Origin: Verrucomicrobia bacterium UBA6775
Lineage (GTDB): Bacteria > Verrucomicrobiota > Verrucomicrobiia > Limisphaerales > UBA1096
NCBI GenBank assembly: GCA_002453165.1
Contig: DKGH01000125.1
Coordinates: 13,464 to 38,507, forward strand
Length of the DNA: 25,044 nucleotides
Direction of reading: 5' to 3'
Shown: piece by piece, positions 7,338 through 15,593 of the stretch
Layout: each line of letters begins with the position of its first letter
Position numbering within the stretch: the first letter of the stretch is position 1
The notes under the pieces: model-generated
What the model was told of the DNA's origin: nothing
Database searches by the model: none
What the model saw: the letters and a program-made list of their open reading frames with translations, nothing else
Program-made: the position numbers and the translations under genes

Positions 7338-9635
7338 TTACGGCTGGCTTTGTGCCTGGGTTTCGACAGCCGGCTTCGGAGCCGGTGGCTCCGGTTTTGC
7401 ATCATCGGAGCCAACGACCAGCAGCGGGGCGATCACCAGCGCAATGACGCTCATCAGCTTGAGCAGAATATTTAGCGACGGGCCGGAGGTGTCCTTGAGA
7501 GGATCGCCCACGGTGTCGCCCACCACGCCGGCCTTGTGGGCTTCGCTGCCTTTTTTGTGGTAGGTGCCGTCAACTTCCACGCCATCGCCCATCTCGAACA
7601 TCTTCTTTGCGTTGTCCCACGCACCGCCGGCATTGGACTGGAACAACGCAAGCAGAACGCCGCTGACCGTCACACCCGCGAGCAGACCACCAAGAGCCTG
7701 AGCGGCTGTAGCGGAGTCGCCGGTGGCAATCTTGAAGCCGAAGGCAACGGCCACCGGCGTTAGCACGGCGAGCAGGCCGGGCTTAATCATTTCGCGGATG
7801 GCCGCACTGGTGCTGATGGAGACACAGTTGGCGTACTCGGCCTTGCCGTCAGCTGCCTCGTAAACCTTGCGATCTTCCTCACTCCATTCGTCAACGGGTT
7901 TGCCGTCATTGGCCTGCATTTTTTCAAGCGCAGCTTTAAGCTCGGGGATATTTTTGAACTGGCGTTGCACTTCCTTAATCATGTCACCGGCAGCGCGGCC
8001 CACGGCGTCAATTGCCATGGCGGAGAATAGGAATGGCAGCATGGCGCCCACAAAAAGGCAGGCCATGACGCTGGGATTGGAAATGTTGATGGTGTCGATC
8101 CCAGCCACACCCATGTAGGCAGCAAACAACGCCAGCGCGGTGAGGGCGGCGGAACCAATGGCAAAGCCTTTGCCGATGGCGGCGGTGGAGTTGCCAACCG
8201 CGTCGAGGCTGTCGGTGCGTTCGCGCACTTCCTTGGGCAGCTCGCTCATTTCGGCGATACCGCCGGCGTTATCGGCGATAGGCCCGTAGGCATCCACGGC
8301 CAACTGAATGCCGGTGTTGGCCAGCATACCCACCGCGGCAATGGCAATCCCGTACAGGCCGGCAAAGTGGTATGCACCGAGAATGGCGATGGCGATGAAG
8401 ATGATCGGCCAGGTCGTTGACCGCATTCCGCAGCCGATGCCGGCGATGATGTTCGTGGCACTGCCGGTGACCGACTGGCGGGACACTTCCGTGACAGGCC
8501 CAGTATTGATGCCCGTGTAATTTTCGGTAACCAAACCAATACCAATGCCGCAAGCCAAGCCAAGCAGGCTTGCATAAAACACGCCCATGGCGGTGTAGGC
8601 CTTATCGTCATACACCCACTCAGCGGGCAGCAGGTTGGTGATGAGAAAGAATGCTCCGATGATCATGATGACCGCCGCGCTCAATTCACCGCGGGTGAGG
8701 CCACTCTTCGGGTTGCCGCCTTCTTTCACGCTCACAAACATCGTGCCAATTATCGAGGCGACGATGCCAACAGCTGCCAAAAACATCGGCAGCAGCACCG
8801 CACTTAACCCGCCGAAGTTTGCATCCTTTCCAAAAGCCAGAGCGGCTCCTGCTTCAACGGAGATTGTTGCAGAGCCAATGAACAACGCGCCCAGCACCAT
8901 CGCACCGATCATGGAGCCAACGTAACTTTCAAAAAGGTCCGCGCCCATACCGGCGACGTCGCCGACGTTATCGCCCACGTTGTCCGCGATGGTGGCGGGG
9001 TTAAGCGGATGATCCTCAGGAATGCCGGCTTCGACCTTGCCCACGAGGTCTGCACCCACGTCAGCAGCCTTCGTGTAAATGCCGCCCCCCACGCGCGCAA
9101 AGAGCGCGATGGACGAGGCGCCAAATGAAAATCCGGTCAGTACAGTGATCACCTTGTTAATGTCCCAGCCAGCTTGTCCTTTATAAAAGAGAAACAGGCT
9201 GCTTAGGCCAACCACGCCGAGGCCTACCACGCCCATGCCCATCACGGAGCCGCCGCGGAAGGCGACGTTGAGCGCCTGATTCAGGCCGGTGCGGGCGGCG
9301 TTGGTGGTGCGTACATTGGCCTTGGTGGCCACCTTCATGCCAATGAAACCGGCCAAGGCCGAGCACACTGCGCCCACGGTAAAGGAGAGGGCAATCAGTG
9401 GGCTGGAATTTTCCCCCTGCGACACGGCCAGCAGAATGGCAACAATTGCCACAAACCACGCGAGCGTCTTATATTCCGCCCGCAGAAACGCCATCGCACC
9501 ATCGGTGATGTAGGCGGCGATGCGGCCCATGCGGTCGGTGCCGACTTCGCGGTTGGCCACCCACTTGGAAAACCAGAAGGTGTAGCACAGCGCCAACGCG
9601 CCGATGATGGGTATGATAATGAGTATGTTATTCAT
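7338..9635 (-). CDS. hppA: Membrane-bound ion-translocating pyrophosphatase, K+-dependent type
   Basis: 765 residues with about 16 hydrophobic segments, as expected for a membrane PPase. The pyrophosphate site is clear: DVGADLVGKVEAGIPEDHP (about 190-210), then the acidic run DNVGDNVGDVAGMGADLFES, and near the C-terminus KGSEAHKAGVVGDTVGDPLKD. The enzyme couples PPi hydrolysis to H+ or Na+ export across the cytoplasmic membrane. At about residues 480-490 the sequence is GNSTAAIGKG; alanine rather than lysine after the Thr-Ala step is the known mark of the K+-dependent subfamily. Whether it pumps H+ or Na+ cannot be settled by eye. There is no copy of the 14-bp palindrome in its 2.3 kb. The C-terminal tail (PEPPAPKPAVETQAQSQP) is Pro/Gln-rich. 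A perfect inverted repeat sits just upstream of the ATG. Confidence 0.97.
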   Translation of the reverse strand: MNNILIIIPIIGALALCYTFWFSKWVANREVGTDRMGRIAAYITDGAMAFLRAEYKTLAWFVAIVAILLAVSQGENSSPLIALSFTVGAVCSALAGFIGMKVATKANVRTTNAARTGLNQALNVAFRGGSVMGMGVVGLGVVGLSSLFLFYKGQAGWDINKVITVLTGFSFGASSIALFARVGGGIYTKAADVGADLVGKVEAGIPEDHPLNPATIADNVGDNVGDVAGMGADLFESYVGSMIGAMVLGALFIGSATISVEAGAALAFGKDANFGGLSAVLLPMFLAAVGIVASIIGTMFVSVKEGGNPKSGLTRGELSAAVIMIIGAFFLITNLLPAEWVYDDKAYTAMGVFYASLLGLACGIGIGLVTENYTGINTGPVTEVSRQSVTGSATNIIAGIGCGMRSTTWPIIFIAIAILGAYHFAGLYGIAIAAVGMLANTGIQLAVDAYGPIADNAGGIAEMSELPKEVRERTDSLDAVGNSTAAIGKGFAIGSAALTALALFAAYMGVAGIDTINISNPSVMACLFVGAMLPFLFSAMAIDAVGRAAGDMIKEVQRQFKNIPELKAALEKMQANDGKPVDEWSEEDRKVYEAADGKAEYANCVSISTSAAIREMIKPGLLAVLTPVAVAFGFKIATGDSATAAQALGGLLAGVTVSGVLLALFQSNAGGAWDNAKKMFEMGDGVEVDGTYHKKGSEAHKAGVVGDTVGDPLKDTSGPSLNILLKLMSVIALVIAPLLVVGSDDAKPEPPAPKPAVETQAQSQP

Positions 9636-9641
9636 GGGTTT

Positions 9642-9663
9642 TTCTAAAAAAGTGATTTTAGAA
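9642..9663 (-). promoter_or_regulatory. Inverted repeat in the hppA leader
   Basis: TTCTAAAA and TTTTAGAA form a perfect 8-bp inverted repeat with a 6-base loop, ending six bases before the hppA ATG (read on the minus strand). As RNA it would put a hairpin over the ribosome entry region; as DNA it could be an operator. No T-run follows, so it is not a terminator. Confidence 0.45.
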
Positions 9664-9741
9664 GATGCGCCGGCACTAAAACAGGGTGGCCGACGATCGG
9701 CTGAAGTTGCAGAATTGTGGTGATCCTCGGAATAGGATTTC

Positions 9742-9762
9742 CTTCATAATTGGTTTATGAAG
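9742..9762. promoter_or_regulatory. Inverted repeat between hppA and the divergent membrane-protein gene
   Basis: CTTCATAA (9742-9749) and TTATGAAG (9755-9762) are perfect 8-bp arms around a 5-base centre. No T-run follows on either strand. The position between divergent genes suits an operator. The rest of 9636-9879 shows no gene that I trust. Confidence 0.35.
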
Positions 9763-9879
9763 CGAGCGAATCTCCTCGCGCGGCCAATTAGTGAAACTAT
9801 TTTTTCAGCCCGTCAAGGGGTTTATCCCGTGGCCACAAAAAATCTCGCTCCCCACGGCCGGGTTGATTATTTCACAGGC

Positions 9880-10392
9880 ATGAGCGGTGCGGATTGGGGA
9901 ATTCGACTGACAGCCTTTGTGGCCTTCGTCGGCTACATCGGCGCCTTGGCCAAGTGGCCGGGTCGCCGCAAGTCAGGTGTCTGGCCAAGCGCCCGCAGCT
10001 TGTGGTCGCTTGGCTTTGTCGCATTTCTGGCACACTTACTTTGCGCTTTTCATTTCGAGCACGAGTGGAGCCATGCCAAGGCGCTCGCCGCCACCGCCCG
10101 GCAAACTGCCGAGGTCACCGGGACGGGCACAGGGATGGGGTTGTATTTCAACTATACCTTCACCCTCGTTTGGCTGGGCGACTGTGTCTGGTGGCGCTTG
10201 GCCAAGCGTAGTCACGAAAAACGGCCAGTCTGGCTCGGGGGCATCATTCAGGGCTTCATGGCGTTCATGTGGTTCAACGCCACGGTGATATTCGGTGCGC
10301 CGCTTGGCCAAGCGCTTGGCTGGGCAGCGCTGGCCGGACTGGCCGCTTGGCATCTCCTCCGGCGCCGACGCAACAAGCTGCTAAAGACCTAG
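9880..10392 (+). CDS. Unknown small membrane protein, four to five transmembrane segments
   Basis: I do not recognise the family. From the ATG at 9880 the protein has 170 residues and hydrophobic segments at about 8-28, 45-65, 90-112, 125-145 and 148-163. The second segment leads into HFEHEWSHAKA, and WFN and FNYTF motifs lie in the membrane; the His/Glu cluster could bind a metal or a heme, but this is speculation. The frame is open upstream to 9757, but that stretch is not hydrophobic or otherwise convincing. Two exact palindromes lie inside (RLAKRS and PLGQALG, the latter overlapping a second half site), plus several half sites, so a good part of the non-membrane sequence is repeat-derived. 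The last 12 bases overlap the end of the convergent histidine kinase gene. Confidence 0.6.
   Translation: MSGADWGIRLTAFVAFVGYIGALAKWPGRRKSGVWPSARSLWSLGFVAFLAHLLCAFHFEHEWSHAKALAATARQTAEVTGTGTGMGLYFNYTFTLVWLGDCVWWRLAKRSHEKRPVWLGGIIQGFMAFMWFNATVIFGAPLGQALGWAALAGLAAWHLLRRRRNKLLKT
10195..10208. repeat. 14-bp palindrome, inside the unknown membrane-protein gene
   Basis: Exact copy, read as Arg-Leu-Ala-Lys-Arg in a loop between membrane segments. Confidence 0.95.
10301..10321. repeat. 14-bp palindrome with an extra half site
   Basis: The exact copy at 10301-10314 is followed by an overlapping half site, CGCTTGGCT (10313-10321). It is read as Leu-Gly-Gln-Ala-Leu-Gly near the C-terminus of the membrane protein. 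Confidence 0.95.
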
Positions 10393-13300
10393 CCGGACCT
10401 TCTCTCCCTCGAGCACGGCAATGACCTTTTGCAACTCCTCCTCGATACGCTTGAGGTCGGCTGCGGCTGACTCAAGTCTCCCCTTCTTCGATTGTTGCTC
10501 CAGATTTTCACACGCACGGGCCAACGCTTCTGCGTGCAGGTTGCGCGCACTGCCCTTGAGCGAATGAATCGCCTCCCGTGTCTCGGCGGCGTTCTCCGCG
10601 TCAATCGCCTTTTGTGCCTGGGCAATTTTCCCGGGGGCATCGCCCAGGAAAAGATCGATTAATTCACCAATCACGGCGGCATCCCCGAACGACTTTAGCC
10701 CCTCAACAATCGCATCAGCATCGGAGGCCGTCACGACCCCCTGCGCCGCGCCGACGTCGCTTGCGATTCCGCCCATCGCGTTCTTCAGTTTTTCCAGATT
10801 GATAGGCTTGATCAGGTAATCGTCCATCCCCACGTCGAGGCACTTGCGGCGTTCCTCGGGGTCGGCGTTGGCCGTGACCGCAATAATCCGTGTGAGCTGG
10901 GCACGGCCACTCATTTGGCGGATGGCACGCGTCGCCTCGTACCCGTTCATCTCCGGCATGTGGCAGTCCATCAGAACGACATCGTACGGAATCTTGCGTA
11001 CGCCCTCGACCGCCTCGAGCCCGTTGGCCACGGCGTCCGCGTTGTATCCTAATTTTTTCAACTGTAGCAGGATCACCTTTTGGTTCACGGTATTGTCTTC
11101 GGCGACAAGGATGCGCAACGACTTGGCCTCGACCGGCTTGGTTTCATTCGAGGCGCCAAAGTCTCCCTCCCCGGTCAGCAACCTCGCGATGCTCTTCAGG
11201 AGGCGGGTCTGTTTCACCGGCTTGACCATGCAGGTATCAACCCCCGAACGCCTCCACTCTTCACTGTCAATCGGTTGACCCATGGACGTGAGCAAAATGA
11301 TTTTGACCTCGACGAACAAAAGGTCGTCCTTGATCGACCGTGACAACGACAGGCCTTCGACGTCCGGCATCTGGCAATCGAGGATCACCACCTGAAACGG
11401 AGCCTCAGTCGACGCCTGTTCCTGAAGCAGGCTCATGGCTTCATCGGCGCTCTGTGCCTCGGCGGTCTTGACGCGGCGCGCTCGGAGTTGGTGATTCAGA
11501 ATCTGTCGGTTGGTTTCGTTGTCGTCCACGATCAGAACATTTAGCCCGGTCAACAGCTCATCCTCTGATGTTACTTCCCCACTGTTGTCCTTTTGAAACG
11601 GCAGCTTGATTTTAAAAGTGGATCCCTGGCCAAGTTTGCTCTCGAGACCGATCTCGCCACCCATCATCTCAGAGAGCTGTTTTGAAATCGTCAGGCCAAG
11701 GCCGGTGCCGCCATAACGGCGCGTCAGCGATCCATCCGCTTGCGTGAACGGCTGGAATAATTTCGTCTGCAACTCCTCGGAAATACCAATGCCGGTGTCG
11801 ACGATCTCGATCAACAAATCCACACGAGAGGCCGTCTCTCGCTCCTGTTGAATCTTCACCATCACCTCCCCCTGCTCGGTAAACTTGATCGCGTTGCCAA
11901 CAAGGTTTGTCAGGATTTGCCGGAGTCGGCCGGGGTCACCCACCACGCGCGTCCAGACGTCCTCATACACAAGACAGGCCAACGCCAGGCCCTTGGTCTG
12001 GGCGCGTTCGGCCAATAGATCAATCGTACTCTCCACCGTCTCCCGCAGATCAAACGGTACTTTTTCAATGTCCAGTTTCTTCGCCTCTATTTTTGAAAAG
12101 TCGAGAATGTCGTTGATGATCTCCAGCAGGGCATCGGCGCTGTCACGGATGGTCGTGAGAAAGTCGCGCTGCTGATCGTTCAGCGATGTGTCGAGCAGCA
12201 GGCCGGTCATTCCGATGATGGCATTCATCGGCGTGCGAATCTCGTGACTGGTGTTGGCGAGAAACTCTGCCTTCACTTTGGCCGACTCCAGCGCAGCATC
12301 CCTCGCGTGCGCCAGTTGCTCCTGCGCCTCCTTCAGCGGGGTGATGTCCTTCGAGACGCCAACAGTGCCAATGATTTTCCCCTCCGGATTCCTCATCGGC
12401 ATCTTGGTCGTCAAAACCCACCCAACGCTGCCGTCATTCCAGGTTTCCTTTTCTGTTTTGCCAATGATGGCCCTACCGCTCTTTAAAATCTCCAGCTCAT
12501 CCTCCAGCGCGAGATTGGCGTGTTCGACGCTAAAAAAATCGGCATCCGTCTTGCCCACCGCATCCTCGGGGTCGTCCAAACCGAAGTCCTTGGCCAACGC
12601 ACAGCTGATCATCAGGAACCGGCTGTCGCTGTCCTTGAAATATATCCGATCCGGGATACTGTCGAGCAGCGTACGCAACAAGTCACGTTCGTGCGCCAAC
12701 GCCATCTCTGTGCGTTTCTGCAAGGTGACATCCCAGAAAATTCCCTGTACCCCGGAGCATCGGCTGGCCTCATCGTAGGTGGGCGTCTTGACCACGTGCA
12801 CCCAGGCCTTCTCCCCGTCTGCCGCCACGTGTTCCTCCACCGTGTCGAGAGACTTGCCGCTTTCCATGATGCCAAAGTCGTCCTCGCGGTATTTGTTGGC
12901 GAGGTCGGCAGGAAAAAAATCGAAGTCGGTTTTGCCGATGATCTCCCGCCTAGTCTTGCCCAACTCCTCGCAAAACCCGTTGTTGGCGAAAACGAACTTG
13001 CCGCCGGCATCCTTCCGGAAAATTTTCTGCGGCAGATTCTCCACCAGTGAATGAAACAAAATCTCCGATCGGCGCAGCTCCAGCTCCGCCCTTTTTTGTT
13101 CTGTAATATCCTGAACCGTCCCCTCGTAGAAAAGTGACTCGCCTGCAGCATCGCAAACTTCGCGCGCCGTTTCTGAAATCCAGATTCGCGATCCGTCCTT
13201 CCGGAGAATCTCTGACTCAAACTGCTCAATTATGCCCTGCGCCCGGATGAGGTTGAGGAACAACTCACGCTGATTCGGATCCACGTAGAGCTGGCCCTCA

Positions 13301-13482
13301 ATGTCGCCGATCGCCTCGATCAGCGTCGCGGGCGAATCGTACCCGTACAACTCAGCCAGGCGGCGGTTGGCATAAATGTACTTCCCCTCGTGCGAGCTTC
13401 GGAAGATGCCGACGACCACCTCATCGAACACCGTCGGATCCTCGGCGTATTGTTGACTAGGGCTGTCGCTGGGTTTGCTCAT
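10381..13482 (-). CDS. Three-PAS hybrid histidine kinase with two receivers and an HPt domain
   Basis: 1033 residues from the ATG at 13482. Domains in order: PAS/PAC 1 (about 15-130), PAS 2 (140-258), PAS 3 (268-390), HisKA with the phospho-acceptor His413 in SHEIRTPMN, HATPase (N box NLVGNAIKF at 526-534, DTGIGIS at 562, GGTGLGL at 591), receiver 1 (Asp702 in LDCQMPD), receiver 2 (Asp839 in MDCHMPE) and C-terminal HPt (His973 in AIHSLKGSARN). This is a complete phosphorelay in one chain. There is no signal peptide or membrane segment, so it should be cytoplasmic and sense an internal cue. No output regulator lies next to it, so its target must be elsewhere. The frame is open upstream for 22 more codons, but those are made of two palindromes and were excluded. 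The stop codon overlaps the convergent gene by 12 bases. Confidence 0.93.
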   Translation of the reverse strand: MSKPSDSPSQQYAEDPTVFDEVVVGIFRSSHEGKYIYANRRLAELYGYDSPATLIEAIGDIEGQLYVDPNQRELFLNLIRAQGIIEQFESEILRKDGSRIWISETAREVCDAAGESLFYEGTVQDITEQKRAELELRRSEILFHSLVENLPQKIFRKDAGGKFVFANNGFCEELGKTRREIIGKTDFDFFPADLANKYREDDFGIMESGKSLDTVEEHVAADGEKAWVHVVKTPTYDEASRCSGVQGIFWDVTLQKRTEMALAHERDLLRTLLDSIPDRIYFKDSDSRFLMISCALAKDFGLDDPEDAVGKTDADFFSVEHANLALEDELEILKSGRAIIGKTEKETWNDGSVGWVLTTKMPMRNPEGKIIGTVGVSKDITPLKEAQEQLAHARDAALESAKVKAEFLANTSHEIRTPMNAIIGMTGLLLDTSLNDQQRDFLTTIRDSADALLEIINDILDFSKIEAKKLDIEKVPFDLRETVESTIDLLAERAQTKGLALACLVYEDVWTRVVGDPGRLRQILTNLVGNAIKFTEQGEVMVKIQQERETASRVDLLIEIVDTGIGISEELQTKLFQPFTQADGSLTRRYGGTGLGLTISKQLSEMMGGEIGLESKLGQGSTFKIKLPFQKDNSGEVTSEDELLTGLNVLIVDDNETNRQILNHQLRARRVKTAEAQSADEAMSLLQEQASTEAPFQVVILDCQMPDVEGLSLSRSIKDDLLFVEVKIILLTSMGQPIDSEEWRRSGVDTCMVKPVKQTRLLKSIARLLTGEGDFGASNETKPVEAKSLRILVAEDNTVNQKVILLQLKKLGYNADAVANGLEAVEGVRKIPYDVVLMDCHMPEMNGYEATRAIRQMSGRAQLTRIIAVTANADPEERRKCLDVGMDDYLIKPINLEKLKNAMGGIASDVGAAQGVVTASDADAIVEGLKSFGDAAVIGELIDLFLGDAPGKIAQAQKAIDAENAAETREAIHSLKGSARNLHAEALARACENLEQQSKKGRLESAAADLKRIEEELQKVIAVLEGEKVRLGL

Positions 13483-13617
13483 GATCGCGTTGCGCTTGGC
13501 CAAGCGAGAGTAAAAAGCCGCCTGCGCTTGGCCAAGCGGATTCGGCACTCAACGCTTTACCGCTCCGCCGCCGCCCCGCATGCTGCCGCTCCGCTTTGCT
13601 TGGCCAAGCGCTCAAAA
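13483..13617. repeat. Cluster of three palindromes between histidine kinase and nfo
   Basis: This 135-base divergent gap carries exact copies at 13493-13506 and 13525-13538 and a one-mismatch copy (first base T) at 13597-13610, only seven bases before the nfo ATG. The two exact copies start 32 bp apart, close to three helical turns. The gap must hold both promoters, yet I see no good -35/-10 pair or Shine-Dalgarno in it. Confidence 0.9.
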
Positions 13618-14490
13618 ATGAAGCTCGGATCCCACATGTCCACCGCCGGCGGCGCCTGGAAAGCGATTGAACGCGCCCGCTCCGTCGACTGCGAAAGCAC
13701 TCAGATTTTCGTGAAGAGCAACATGCAGTGGTTCGGCAAGCCGCCCAAGCCTGCTGATGCCGAGCGTTTCAGGGGCGAGTTGGCCAAGGGCGATGTCGGA
13801 ACAGTCTTCGGCCATGCCGGTTACCTGATCAACCTCGCCGGGCCGGATGGCGAGAATCTAGATAAGTCAATGGAGTCGCTCTCGCAGGAGATCGAGTTTG
13901 CCACCACACTCGGCGTGCCGTTTCTCGTGCTGCATCCCGGAGCGCACCTTGGTCAGGGCGAGGAGACCGGTGTCAAACGCATTGCCAAGGCGCTCAACCA
14001 GATTTTTCGGGCCACGAAAAAATCGCCGGTTCGGATCGCGCTGGAAAACACCGCCGGTCAGGGCACCTGCCTTGGCCACCAGATCCGGCACTTGGCTGAT
14101 ATTTTTGAAAAAGTGAAACAGCCGGAGCGGTTGGGGGTCTGCCTCGACACGGCGCATTTTTTTGCCGCTGGTTACGACATCCGCAAACCCAAGGGCTGGG
14201 ACGCCGCAATCGGAGAGGTGGAAAAAATGATCGGGCTGGATCAGGTGCTCGCATTTCACCTGAACGACTCGAAGACGGATCTCGATTCCCGAGTCGACCG
14301 ACACGACCACATCGGCCACGGGTTGATCGGAAAAAATGCCTTCAAGCACATCGTCAACGATGCGCGGTTTGCCGACACCCCGGCCTGCCTGGAGACACCT
14401 AAGTCTCCCGACCTGCACGAGGACGTCGAAAACCTGAACACGCTGCGTTCACTCCGGAAAAAGCGGCGCGCCCCAAGGAAACGCGCCTGA
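13618..14490 (+). CDS. nfo: Endonuclease IV (AP endonuclease)
   Basis: 290 residues, the normal length. Metal-site and family motifs are present in order: LGSHMSTAGG, VFGHAGYLINLA, VLHPGAHLGQG, ALENTAGQG, CLDTAHFFAAGYD, AFHLNDSK, RHDHIGHGLIG and CLETP. These supply the His, Glu and Asp ligands of the three-zinc site. The enzyme cuts the backbone 5' to abasic sites in base-excision repair. The ATG at 13618 was chosen because the family begins with the KLGSH strand; the frame is open back to 13390, but that part overlaps the histidine kinase and the palindromes. The C-terminus is very basic (RSLRKKRRAPRKRA), a likely DNA-contact tail. No terminator separates it from the flagellin promoter. Confidence 0.95.
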   Translation: MKLGSHMSTAGGAWKAIERARSVDCESTQIFVKSNMQWFGKPPKPADAERFRGELAKGDVGTVFGHAGYLINLAGPDGENLDKSMESLSQEIEFATTLGVPFLVLHPGAHLGQGEETGVKRIAKALNQIFRATKKSPVRIALENTAGQGTCLGHQIRHLADIFEKVKQPERLGVCLDTAHFFAAGYDIRKPKGWDAAIGEVEKMIGLDQVLAFHLNDSKTDLDSRVDRHDHIGHGLIGKNAFKHIVNDARFADTPACLETPKSPDLHEDVENLNTLRSLRKKRRAPRKRA

Positions 14491-14518
14491 GCTAGCCTCG
14501 AAAAAGTCAATTTTCTTC

Positions 14519-14545
14519 TAAAGTATTCCCATCTCGTGCCGATTC
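14519..14545 (+). promoter_or_regulatory. Sigma-28 (FliA)-type flagellar promoter
   Basis: TAAAGTAT, then exactly 11 bases, then GCCGATTC, against the enterobacterial sigma-28 consensus TAAAGTTT-N11-GCCGATAA: 7 of 8 and 6 of 8 matches with the right spacing. It lies 110 bases upstream of the flagellin ATG, in the right orientation, and no other promoter-like signal is needed. Confidence 0.8.
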
Positions 14546-14560
14546 TTCTTTCAGTTGCAC

Positions 14561-14652
14561 GAGGAACAGTTCCTCAAAGGTTTGTGAATCACCCATCCTA
14601 AAGGTTCACCGATGGCACGGAAGCCGTCGAACTAACGACAAATGGATTTGTC
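14561..14652 (+). promoter_or_regulatory. Flagellin leader with two GGA-bearing hairpins (possible CsrA target)
   Basis: Two hairpins lie in the ~105-base leader. The first is GAGGAA/TTCCTC (14561-14575). The second is GACAAA-TGGA-TTTGTC (14637-14652), which ends three bases before the ATG and presents GGA in a four-base loop. A GGA in a hairpin loop at the ribosome site is the classic CsrA/RsmE layout, as in Bacillus hag. No csrA is visible in this window, so the regulator is inferred. Confidence 0.45.
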
Positions 14653-14655
14653 GGA

Positions 14656-15480
14656 ATGATTATTAATACGAACCTGGCGGCCGCCAATGGAGCCCGCCTG
14701 CTGGAGGAATCCCAGCGAAACTTAACACAAGCCCTCACAAGGCTGACTTCCGGAACCCGGATAATCTCACCAGAGGACGATGCCGCCGGTCTGGCGATGA
14801 CCATCAAGTTCGGGGCTCAAATGAACCGAAACACGGCTGCGATGAACAACATCGCAAACGCGATTTCCTTCTCGCAAACGCAGGACGGGTTCATCCAAAA
14901 AGTACAACTCGGGCTGGACCGCATGAGCGAACTGTCCATGCTGGCACAGGATGTCACCAAGACGAACACCGACCGTTCAAACTACTCTGTCGAGTTCACC
15001 CAGTTGCAAAACTACATTAGCGACATTGGGCAGAAACAATTCAATGGCGTGACCCTGTTCGACAGCTCCGGCATGGCCGTCACGATCGACAGTGATGCGA
15101 ACACGTTTACGATGAACGAGATCGACATGAACTCAAGCACGACCGCCACCGGACTCGCACAGGCCTACACTAACTCGACCACCAGCATCACGAACACTAC
15201 CAGCGCTGGCTCCGCCCTGAGCAATATCCAGACGGCCATCCAAAACCTAGCCAACATGCGGGCACGCATCGGCGCAAACATTCAACGGCTTAACGTCACC
15301 CGCGGACAATTGTCCTTGTTGAATGAAAACCTGACCGCGACGAACAGCCGCATCCTCGACACCAACGTCGCAGAGGAAACCACTCGCATGGCCCGCTACA
15401 ATATTCTCGTCCAGAGCGGATCTGCGATGTTGGCACAGGCAAATATCATGCCACAAATGGCCCTCAGGCTGATCAATTAA
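14656..15480 (+). CDS. fliC: Flagellin
   Basis: 274 residues. The N-terminal D0/D1 part (1-140: MIINTNLAAANGARLLEES, LTSGTRIISPEDDAAGLAMT) and C-terminal part (about 190-274, with ARIGANIQRLNV, RILDTNVAEETTRMARYNIL and the end MPQMALRLIN) are typical. The middle is short (about 45 residues, Ser/Thr/Asn-rich), so the filament lacks the outer D2/D3 domains. It has no signal peptide, as expected for type III flagellar export. No other flagellar gene is nearby: the gene is a self-contained unit with its own sigma-28-like promoter and terminator. The start is fixed by the family's N-terminus; only a GGA directly adjoining the ATG could serve as a ribosome site. Confidence 0.95.
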   Translation: MIINTNLAAANGARLLEESQRNLTQALTRLTSGTRIISPEDDAAGLAMTIKFGAQMNRNTAAMNNIANAISFSQTQDGFIQKVQLGLDRMSELSMLAQDVTKTNTDRSNYSVEFTQLQNYISDIGQKQFNGVTLFDSSGMAVTIDSDANTFTMNEIDMNSSTTATGLAQAYTNSTTSITNTTSAGSALSNIQTAIQNLANMRARIGANIQRLNVTRGQLSLLNENLTATNSRILDTNVAEETTRMARYNILVQSGSAMLAQANIMPQMALRLIN

Positions 15481-15558
15481 TCCCTTTTTCCAAGGAGGGA
15501 AAAACCTAGGGAACCCGGCCTTCACATTCGAAGATAACCGGCTCTCGTGCAACAACTG

Positions 15559-15586
15559 GGCAGCGCCTTCGCGGCGCTGCCTTTTT
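15559..15586 (+). terminator. Intrinsic terminator of the flagellin gene
   Basis: GGCAGCGCC (15559-15567) pairs perfectly with GGCGCTGCC (15573-15581) around a five-base loop and is followed by TTTTT. The T-run is on the flagellin side only, so it does not serve the convergent dehydrogenase gene. Confidence 0.92.
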
Positions 15587-15593
15587 GCGTTCG

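Noticed and set aside
13483..13548. Extra 22 codons at the start of the histidine kinase
   Set aside because: The translated peptide consists largely of palindrome readings (PLGQA, RLAKR) and no orthologue-like sequence precedes MSKPSDS.
13390..13617. Upstream extension of endonuclease IV
   Set aside because: It would overlap the kinase gene and include the palindrome cluster; the family begins at the KLGSH strand.
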